Positions 8,033 to 13,334 of a stretch of DNA of 13,334 nt are shown here, in pieces. The position numbers and the translations under genes are program-made. Each line of letters starts with the position of its first letter. The first letter of the stretch is position 1. This DNA comes from an uncultured Bacteroides sp. GTDB lineage: Bacteria; Bacteroidota; Bacteroidia; Bacteroidales; Bacteroidaceae. The DNA is taken from NCBI GenBank assembly GCA_900551645.1, contig URWP01000046.1, positions 1 through 13,334 of the forward strand. The letters are read 5' to 3'. The notes beneath the pieces were generated by a model. That model saw only the letters and a program-made list of their open reading frames with translations. It had not been told where the DNA came from and searched no databases.

Positions 8033-9443
8033 TTATTTCTTCGCATGGATATCCAGTTTTACCGGACGGACCATGTTTTTCGGATTCAAGATGGTATCCA
8101 GGTCTTCTTTTGTCAGAATACCTTCGTCCAATACCAGCTGATACACACTGCGGCCTGTCTCCAAAGCCTTCTTGGCAATAGCCGATATAAGGATTCAAGG
8201 CGGTCACCACTCCGATACTGTTATGCACTTCATCGATACACTTCTGTTCGTTGGCGGTAATACCTTCTATACAAAGCGTACGCAGAGTATCGTATGCCTG
8301 AATCAGCAGGTCGATGGACTCGAAACAGCATTGTGCCATCACCGGTTCCATGGCATTCAGTTCCATCTGTGCGGCTTCTCCGGCCATCGTTGTGCAAAGT
8401 TCATTACCCATTACCTTAAACGCTACCTGAGTAACTACTTCCGGAATGACTGGATTGACTTTGCCCGGCATGATGGAAGAACCCGGCTGACGGGCAGGAA
8501 GGTTGATTTCGCCCAGTCCGCAACGAGGACCACTGGACAACAGGCGCAAATCGTTGCTGATTTTGCTCAGTTTCACCGCTACACGCTTCAAGGCAGACAT
8601 ATAACCTACCATACAGGATGTATCGGAGGTGGCTCCTACCCAATCCTCAGACAACACTACCTTCCAACCGGTGATGCGTGCCAGTGCTTCTACTGCCTTT
8701 TCAGCATAACCCGGTTCCGAGCAGATACCGGTACCGATGGCCGTAGCACCCAGATTGACAGCCAGGAAATCGGCAGCAGCCTCATCCAAATGAACCAATT
8801 CATTCTCCAGAATGCTGGCAAAGCCATGGAAGGTCTGACCGAGTGTCATAGGAACGGCATCCTCCAGCTGAGTACGTCCCATCTTGATGATGTGCGCAAA
8901 TTCATCGCCTTTTTTATTCAAGGAAGCGATCAGTTCCTTCAGATGGGGAAGCATCTTCAGATGGCTGGCATACAAGCCGATATGAATAGCGGTAGGATAA
9001 GCATCGTTAGTGGACTGCGAACGGTTAACATGGTCGTGCGGAGAGCAGTAATCATAATCTCCCGGACGATGTCCCATGTGCATCAGAGCAATATTAGCTA
9101 TCACTTCATTGGCATTCATGTTTGTACTGGTACCTGCCCCACCCTGAATCATATCTACCAGGAACTGGTCGTGATATTTGCCAGCCAGAATATCTTCGCA
9201 AGCTGCTTTTATCGCATTGAACTGCTCATCGGTCAGCAAACCCAACTGATGATTGGCATCTGCAGCCGCCCATTTCGTATAAGCCAGACCATTAATGAAC
9301 AGCGGATACTGGTTCAGTCTGAAACGGCTGATTGAAAAGTTCTCCAGCCCACGTAAGGTCTGGATTCCATACAATGCATCAACAGGCAATTCGCGTTTGC
9401 CCAACAAATCATGTTCTACACGATATTCATTCGTTGCTTCCAT
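8033..9443 (-). pseudogene. aspA: Aspartate ammonia-lyase, frameshifted near the 3' end
   Basis: AspA cleaves L-aspartate to fumarate and ammonia in the cytoplasm; in anaerobic Bacteroidales it can feed fumarate reduction. The product belongs to the aspartase/fumarase superfamily, with the signature GSSIMPGKVNP at residues 321-331 and the aspartase-like start YRVEHDLLGKRELP. The start at 9443 (MEATNEY) fits because an upstream in-frame ATG at 9512 would precede the promoter at 9495-9524. The frame is normal up to NPYIGY (Tyr422), then leaves the family sequence. The normal tail, starting AKKALETGRSVYQL and ending DIHAKK plus TAA at 8033, is intact in another frame at 8036-8176. The gap corresponds to about 17 missing nt at 8177/8178; restoring them gives 475 residues, close to the 478 of E. 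coli AspA. As it stands, translation runs to a stop at 7968, giving 491 residues with a 69-residue foreign tail. It could be a true null allele, partly active, or an assembly error. Confidence 0.85.
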
Positions 9444-9494
9444 CTTATTATTATATTTTAAAGTTATATCTATTGTCGTCCTGTAATTACACGG

Positions 9495-9524
9495 CAAAGA
9501 TACAACTATCATTTTATTATCAAA
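9495..9524 (-). promoter_or_regulatory. Bacteroidetes-type promoter of aspA
   Basis: On the - strand a TATCTTTG element (9502 to 9495) matches the TAnnTTTG -7 consensus of the Bacteroidetes primary sigma factor. A TTTG -33 element (9524 to 9521) lies 18 nt upstream. Transcription would begin about 45 nt before the aspA ATG at 9443, which argues for that start codon. Confidence 0.75.
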
Positions 9525-9828
9525 ACATATTCAATATAAAGATTTCTTTATTTTTAAAAACAAAATTCACGATTCAAACAGATGAATATATTTACATTTT
9601 GTCATTCTTTATACTTATAAGACTACGTATAGGCTACAAAGTACCGAAGACACGGCTCATCTGCAACAGGGAAATGGGAAAAGAGGGGCATCCCGCTCAA
9701 CAGGTACTCAATCGTACCCGGATTTTTATAAGTAACTGCCATAACCTGAACATGCCCAATCAACCGGCAACAAATTCAAAACAATTACTAAAAACAGGCC
9801 GCAGATGAGGAAGAAAACGAATAGTCTG
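9525..9828. other. Gene-free stretch between divergent aspA and FKBP promoters
   Basis: About 300 nt lie between the two divergently oriented promoters. The part next to aspA (to about 9610) is very AT-rich; the rest (about 9640-9800) is of mixed composition. I see no conserved coding sequence, tRNA or strong hairpin. A 39-codon frame on the - strand (9742 to 9623) is open but lacks any recognisable family or start signal. Both upstream regulatory regions probably lie here. Confidence 0.5.
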
Positions 9829-9860
9829 CTTGTAAGGTCAATGAAAAGTTGTACCTTTGC
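9829..9860 (+). promoter_or_regulatory. Bacteroidetes-type promoter of the FKBP gene
   Basis: TACCTTTGC at 9852-9860 matches the TAnnTTTG -7 element, with CTTG at 9829-9832 as a weak -33 element 19 nt upstream. It lies 34 nt before the ATG at 9894. An in-frame ATG at 9849 would sit upstream of the transcription start, so 9894 is the likely translation start. Confidence 0.72.
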
Positions 9861-9893
9861 CGCCAGAATCAATCATATCATTTATTTAATCAC

Positions 9894-10451
9894 ATGGAAA
9901 ATAAATACATCACAGTCGCTTATAAGCTTTATGCTATCACTGACGGTAAAAAAGAAATGCTGGAAGAAGCACCGGCAGAACATCCGTTCCAGTTCATTTC
10001 AGGTCTGGGTTATACCTTGGAAAGATTTGAAAAAGAAATTATGGCGCTCTCACAGGGTTCCTCTTTCAACTTCACCATTCCATGCAATGAAGCATACGGT
10101 GAACGCGACGAAGACGGTGTACGCCAGGTGCCGAAATCAATGTTCTGCGATCCGGAAGGCAACTTCGACAGTGAAAATATCTTCCCGGGTAATATCATCA
10201 TGCTGAACGACCAGGAAGGTAACAGATTCTATGCCAACGTAGGCGAAATAACAGACGACAAAGTGGTACTTGATCTGAATCACCCACATGCCGGCAAGGA
10301 TTTGATTTTCGAAGGAACTGTCATCGAAATGCGCGATGCGACCAATAAAGAAATAGAAAGCCTGGTAAACGCCATGAGCGGTGAAGGCTGCGGAGGCGAC
10401 CATCAGGAAGAAGACGGATGCTGTGGAGGCGGATGCGGACATTGCCACTAA
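9894..10451 (+). CDS. FKBP-type peptidyl-prolyl cis-trans isomerase, SlyD-like
   Basis: A 185-residue cytoplasmic protein with no signal peptide. It begins MENKYITVAYKLY, followed by FQFISGLGYTLERFEKEIMAL, matching the SlyD pattern in which the FKBP core contains an inserted chaperone (IF) domain. IPCNEAYGERD and a following VPKSMF mark the border of core and insert, and NHPHAGKDLIFEGTV is the return to the core, typical of the family. Such proteins speed isomerisation of prolyl bonds and act as folding chaperones. The last ~25 residues are rich in Cys and His (ends CCGGGCGHCH), like the nickel/metal-binding tail of SlyD, so metal binding or delivery is plausible but unproven. It is monocistronic: its own promoter lies upstream and an intrinsic terminator follows 24 nt after the stop. 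Confidence 0.92.
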   Translation: MENKYITVAYKLYAITDGKKEMLEEAPAEHPFQFISGLGYTLERFEKEIMALSQGSSFNFTIPCNEAYGERDEDGVRQVPKSMFCDPEGNFDSENIFPGNIIMLNDQEGNRFYANVGEITDDKVVLDLNHPHAGKDLIFEGTVIEMRDATNKEIESLVNAMSGEGCGGDHQEEDGCCGGGCGHCH

Positions 10452-10475
10452 TCTCCTTCACACTTTAAAGCATAG

Positions 10476-10517
10476 AATCACGGTATTTCTTTCATTGAAG
10501 AGATACCGTGATTTTTT
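10476..10517 (+). terminator. Intrinsic terminator of the SlyD-like gene
   Basis: An 11-bp perfect stem (AATCACGGTAT at 10476-10486 with 10503-10513), a 16-nt loop and a run of six T (10512-10517), starting 24 nt after the stop codon. Confidence 0.88.
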
Positions 10518-10547
10518 ATGTATGCCTCCTTCAAAATATCATGTATC

Positions 10548-10581
10548 TTCTGTATACAACCCGGTTTTTTTTGTATCTTTG
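10548..10581 (+). promoter_or_regulatory. Probable promoter of the kinase-murQ-SIMPL operon
   Basis: TATCTTTG at 10574-10581 matches the Bacteroidetes -7 consensus; TTCTG at 10548-10552 is a poor -33 element with 21-nt spacing. The -7 element is 24 nt before the ATG at 10606 and follows the terminator of the previous gene, so it is well placed to drive the three-gene operon. Confidence 0.6.
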
Positions 10582-10605
10582 TTTTGATACACAAAAAACT
10601 GGAAC

Positions 10606-11454
10606 ATGCCTATGATACTGATAGCAGACAGTGGAGCAACTAAAACGGACTGGTGCTTCGGCACGACTCTATCCGACCGACAGACCATCCAGACAGAAGG
10701 AATCAATCCCTTCCACATGGATAAAGCATACATCGATGGAATCATCCTCCAACAATTGATTCCTCAATTACCTGCTTCTGCCTTGTCAGATTGTACCGCC
10801 ATCCATTTTTATGGTGCCGGATGCTTGCCTGAACGGACGGAAGGAATTACCCGTACACTCCGTAACCTGTTCCCACAGGCTACAGTACAGGTAAATACCG
10901 ATCTGCTGGGAGCAGCACGCGCTCTCTGCCAACATGAGCCGGGTATCGCCTGTATTCTGGGGACCGGATCCAATTCCTGCCTGTATGACGGCACACGAAT
11001 CGTTGGGAACATCTCTCCTCTCGGTTATATCTTAGGAGACGAAGGAAGTGGCGCTTACCTGGGAAAACGTTTCCTGGGTGACTGCCTGAAAAGGCAGCTT
11101 CCCGATTTCCTGGCAGAAGGGCTGATGAAAAGGTATGGACTGACACCTTCAGACATACTGGAAAAAGTATACAAACAACCACAGGCCAACCGTTTTCTGG
11201 CCAGTCTTACTCCATATATATATGAGCAACGGGAAGTTCCGGAAATGAAAGTTTTCCTGAAAGACTGTTTTACTGCTTTCTTCACACGGAATGTACTGCT
11301 CTACCGGCAAACGTGGCCCGTATCTTTTGTAGGTTCCATAGCCTGGTATTTTCAGGAAGAAATCCGCGAAAGCGCATCTGAACTGCATCTGTCCATCGGC
11401 CGTTTCATAAAAAAGCCGATAGACGAACTGGCTGTCTACCATCTTCATTCCTAA
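10606..11454 (+). CDS. BadF/BadG-type amino-sugar kinase (N-acetylglucosamine/N-acetylmuramic acid kinase-like)
   Basis: A 282-residue cytoplasmic sugar kinase of the actin/hexokinase-fold BadF/BadG/BcrA/BcrD family. The phosphate-1 motif is ADSGATKTDW (residues 7-16), the phosphate-2 motif ILGTGSNSCLYDG begins at 117, LGDEGSGAYLGK begins at 143, and the C-terminal adenosine motif VGSIAW begins at 242. Members phosphorylate N-acetylglucosamine or related amino sugars. The next gene, 12 nt downstream, is murQ, whose substrate is MurNAc-6-phosphate, so phosphorylation of MurNAc (a MurK-like role) is a reasonable inference; GlcNAc kinase is the alternative. An ATG at 10612, two codons later, could also be the start and gives the more usual MILIADSG beginning. 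Length is normal and all motifs are intact. Confidence 0.88.
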   Translation: MPMILIADSGATKTDWCFGTTLSDRQTIQTEGINPFHMDKAYIDGIILQQLIPQLPASALSDCTAIHFYGAGCLPERTEGITRTLRNLFPQATVQVNTDLLGAARALCQHEPGIACILGTGSNSCLYDGTRIVGNISPLGYILGDEGSGAYLGKRFLGDCLKRQLPDFLAEGLMKRYGLTPSDILEKVYKQPQANRFLASLTPYIYEQREVPEMKVFLKDCFTAFFTRNVLLYRQTWPVSFVGSIAWYFQEEIRESASELHLSIGRFIKKPIDELAVYHLHS

Positions 11455-11466
11455 CACCAGAGAATC

Positions 11467-12312
11467 ATGAATTTCAGACGAATCACAGAAGAAAGCTCCT
11501 TGTACGACAATCTGGAACAGCAGTCCGTTCATGACCTGCTGCACGATATCAACCGGGAAGACCACCGGGTTGCCGATGCAGTAGAGCGTTGTCTTCCGCA
11601 AGTGGAACGGTTTATCGGACAGGCATTACCCCGGCTTCAAACAGGCGGACGATTGTTCTACATCGGTGCCGGAACCAGCGGACGCCTGGGAGTACTGGAT
11701 GCCTCGGAAATCCCTCCTACCTTCGGTATGTCTGAAGATACCGTAATCGGCATCATTGCCGGAGGAGAAAAAGCATTGAGACATGCGGTGGAACAAGCAG
11801 AAGACCATCCGGAAGAAGGCTGGAAAGATGTGCTTGCCTACCGGCCTACCGAAAAAGACTGCCTGATAGGTATATCAGCTTCGGGTACGACACCCTACGT
11901 ACTGGGAGCCATCGCCGGAGCACGAAAACACGGACTGCTTACGGCAGGTATCTGCAGCAATCCGGACTCACCACTTTCCGAAGCTGCCGATATAAGCATA
12001 GAAATAGTAGTGGGACCTGAATTCATTACCGGCAGTTCACGCATGAAAAGCGGAACCGGACAGAAAATGATTCTGAACATGATCAGTACGGTGCTGATGA
12101 TCAAGTTAGGAAAAATACAGGGAAACAGCATGGTAAACATGAGACTGAGCAACCGGAAGCTGATGGAACGAGGTATACGTATCCTACAGGACAAAGCAGG
12201 ACTCACCCATGATGAAGCCAGGCTTCTGCTACAGGAATACAAGAACGTATCGGCTGTATTGGAACGGATCAAGGAAATGAAACAATCACCATCTAAAAAC
12301 AAAGTATCATGA
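11467..12312 (+). CDS. murQ: N-acetylmuramic acid 6-phosphate etherase MurQ
   Basis: A 281-residue SIS-domain enzyme that removes the D-lactyl ether of MurNAc-6-phosphate to give GlcNAc-6-phosphate, a cytoplasmic step of peptidoglycan recycling. The family hallmark FYIGAGTSGRLGVLDASE (64-81) is followed by IPPTFG; Glu81 and Glu109 (in HAVEQAED) correspond to the two glutamates implicated in catalysis in E. coli MurQ. ISASGTTPYVLGA and GSSRMKSGTGQKM carry further sugar-phosphate-binding residues. The C-terminal helical segment (THDEARLLLQEY) is also typical. It is slightly shorter than the usual ~300 residues but seems complete. It sits 12 nt after the sugar kinase and overlaps the next gene by 4 nt (ATGA), indicating one transcript and probable translational coupling. 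Confidence 0.96.
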   Translation: MNFRRITEESSLYDNLEQQSVHDLLHDINREDHRVADAVERCLPQVERFIGQALPRLQTGGRLFYIGAGTSGRLGVLDASEIPPTFGMSEDTVIGIIAGGEKALRHAVEQAEDHPEEGWKDVLAYRPTEKDCLIGISASGTTPYVLGAIAGARKHGLLTAGICSNPDSPLSEAADISIEIVVGPEFITGSSRMKSGTGQKMILNMISTVLMIKLGKIQGNSMVNMRLSNRKLMERGIRILQDKAGLTHDEARLLLQEYKNVSAVLERIKEMKQSPSKNKVS

Positions 12313-13013
12313 AGAACTTAAAACTTGAAGCTGCCCTCATCATGGTAGGGCTGATCCTTCTGGGAATTTTCATCCGGCAAGGATTGAACACATTTGCTGC
12401 AAAAGACCGTACAGTCACCGTAAAAGGACTGGCTGAAATGGAAGTACAGGCCGACAAGGTTATCTGGCCTTTGGTTTACAAGAACCTGGGAAACGATCTG
12501 AACAAGCTGTATGAGGACATCAAGCAGAACAACCAGACCATCATCCAGTTCCTGAAAGAACAAGGTATCGATGAAAAGGAAATCAGCATCAATGCCCCTG
12601 AAATCATCGACATGAAAGCCGAACGGTATAGCGGCGACCGGGACACCCCTTACCGCTATAACGTAACCAGTGTCATTACCGTCAACTCCAACAAGACCGA
12701 ACTGGTAAGAAAACTTATCTCCGAACAAGGAGAACTGCTGAAACGGGGTATCGCCATCACTTCCGGCGATTATCGCTATAATGTAGTATACGAGTACACC
12801 AGCCTGAACAAAATCAAGCCACAAATGATTGAAGAGGCTACCAAGAACGCCCGTGAAGCAGCAGAAAAATTTGCCAAAGACTCTGAAAGCCGTCTCGGGA
12901 AAATCAAACAGGCTTCACAAGGACAGTTCAGCATATCCGACCGTGACCCGAATACCCCATATATCAAAAATGTACGGGTAGTTACTACGATAGACTACCT
13001 GCTTGAAGATTAA
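12309..13013 (+). CDS. SIMPL (DUF541) domain protein with N-terminal membrane anchor
   Basis: A 234-residue protein. Residues ~8-24 (AALIMVGLILLGIFI) form one hydrophobic segment after a short basic start, so it is either an uncleaved inner-membrane anchor or a signal peptide; I see no lipobox. The rest is a SIMPL/DUF541 domain: RTVTVKGLAEMEVQADKV opens it, and repeated beta-alpha units follow, with RYNVTSVITV in the middle and VRVVTTIDYLL at the end. The family is periplasmic or envelope-associated and of unclear function; oligomeric assembly has been described for relatives. The start codon overlaps the murQ stop (ATGA), and an intrinsic terminator follows, making it the last gene of the amino-sugar operon. 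A link to cell-wall recycling is suggested only by this context. Confidence 0.88.
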   Translation: MKNLKLEAALIMVGLILLGIFIRQGLNTFAAKDRTVTVKGLAEMEVQADKVIWPLVYKNLGNDLNKLYEDIKQNNQTIIQFLKEQGIDEKEISINAPEIIDMKAERYSGDRDTPYRYNVTSVITVNSNKTELVRKLISEQGELLKRGIAITSGDYRYNVVYEYTSLNKIKPQMIEEATKNAREAAEKFAKDSESRLGKIKQASQGQFSISDRDPNTPYIKNVRVVTTIDYLLED

Positions 13014-13026
13014 TCTGCCCTCTGCC

Positions 13027-13067
13027 GTAGCTTCTTCCGGAGAAATCCGGAGGAAGCTACTTTTTTT
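13027..13067 (+). terminator. Intrinsic terminator of the kinase-murQ-SIMPL operon
   Basis: A 14-bp stem (13027-13040 with 13047-13060, one G-T wobble), a 6-nt loop and seven T residues (13061-13067), starting 14 nt after the SIMPL stop codon. Confidence 0.92.
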
Positions 13068-13088
13068 ACAACATATCAGGCCGAAAAC

Positions 13089-13119
13089 TTTTCTATATCA
13101 GAAATTTGTTGTAATTTTG
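13089..13119 (+). promoter_or_regulatory. Probable rpsA promoter
   Basis: TAATTTTG at 13112-13119 fits the Bacteroidetes -7 consensus TAnnTTTG, with TTTT at 13089-13092 as a -33 element 19 nt upstream. It implies an AT-rich 5' leader of about 60 nt before the rpsA ATG. Confidence 0.65.
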
Positions 13120-13185
13120 CGCCCGAATTAGATAAACTATATAAAGTCTAACACAATTAGTTATTTAAAATCAATTAATCAATTA

Positions 13186-13334
13186 ATGGAAAACTTAAAG
13201 AACATTGCTCCTATTGAAGATTTCAACTGGGATGCATACGAAAACGGTGATGCAGCAACCACTGTCAGCAAAGAAGACCTGGAAAAGGCCTATGACAGCA
13301 CATTGAACAAAGTAAACGACCGTGAGGTTGTAGA
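13186..13334 (+). CDS. rpsA: 30S ribosomal protein S1, N-terminal fragment
   Basis: The gene leaves the window on the right; 49 complete codons are visible. The start MENLKNIAPIEDFNWD and the following KEDLEKAYDSTLNKV are characteristic of the N-terminus of Bacteroidales S1, ahead of the first S1 RNA-binding repeat, which is not reached here. S1 binds mRNA on the 30S subunit during initiation. It has its own promoter and is separated from the SIMPL gene by a strong terminator, so it forms a new transcription unit. The leader just before the ATG is A/T-rich with no Shine-Dalgarno sequence, as usual in this phylum. Confidence 0.88.
   Translation, partial: MENLKNIAPIEDFNWDAYENGDAATTVSKEDLEKAYDSTLNKVNDREVV

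Noticed and set aside
8172..9335. 387-codon open frame on the + strand opposite aspA
   Set aside because: It lies entirely antisense to a clear aspartase sequence and has no recognisable family motif or promoter; it is a shadow of the - strand gene.
8033..9443. Programmed ribosomal frameshift restoring AspA
   Set aside because: A shift could rejoin the frames, but about six residues would still be missing and no slippery heptamer or stimulatory stem is seen at 8170-8185; deletion is simpler.
9623..9742. 39-codon frame on the - strand in the aspA-FKBP gap
   Set aside because: Short, no recognised family, no promoter or ribosome-binding signal found; not supported as a gene.
9332..9808. 158-codon open frame on the + strand spanning the aspA 5' end and the intergenic region
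   Set aside because: It starts antisense within aspA, crosses the aspA promoter and reads as low-complexity AT-driven sequence; no family recognised.
1..13334. tRNA, rRNA, CRISPR array or insertion sequence
   Set aside because: No regularly spaced repeats, cloverleaf-like segments, transposase motifs or terminal inverted repeats were seen in the window.

Overview
The window looks like a Bacteroidaceae chromosome (Bacteroides/Phocaeicola type). The evidence is promoters of the Bacteroidetes TAnnTTTG (-7) class in front of several genes, weak Shine-Dalgarno sequences, and a start of ribosomal protein S1 typical of gut Bacteroidales.

The left 7.85 kb is the 3' half of a BREX type 1 phage-defence operon, all on the + strand: the end of pglX (BREX methyltransferase), a 939-residue SIR2-domain protein, pglZ (alkaline-phosphatase fold) and brxL (AAA+ ATPase). 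The upstream members normally found (brxA, brxB, brxC) would lie left of the window. Two things stand out. First, a very AT-rich SIR2 gene with the residues expected of an antiphage NADase sits between pglX and pglZ, with short gaps that imply co-transcription. Second, BrxL lacks a recognisable Lon-protease-like C-terminus and instead ends in a domain that closely resembles the phospholipase D-like C-terminal domain of eukaryotic MITD1 (MIT_C).

Between brxL and the convergent aspartate ammonia-lyase gene lie two consecutive long perfect hairpins, probably bidirectional terminators and the right edge of the defence cassette. The aspA gene is broken near its 3' end: about 17 nt are missing after codon 422, although the normal 47-residue tail is still present in another frame.

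The right part (9.5 to 13.3 kb) looks like ordinary core chromosome: a SlyD-like FKBP prolyl isomerase with a metal-binding Cys/His tail; a three-gene amino-sugar/peptidoglycan-recycling operon (BadF/BadG-type kinase, murQ, SIMPL-domain protein); and the start of rpsA. Intrinsic terminators follow the isomerase gene and the operon.
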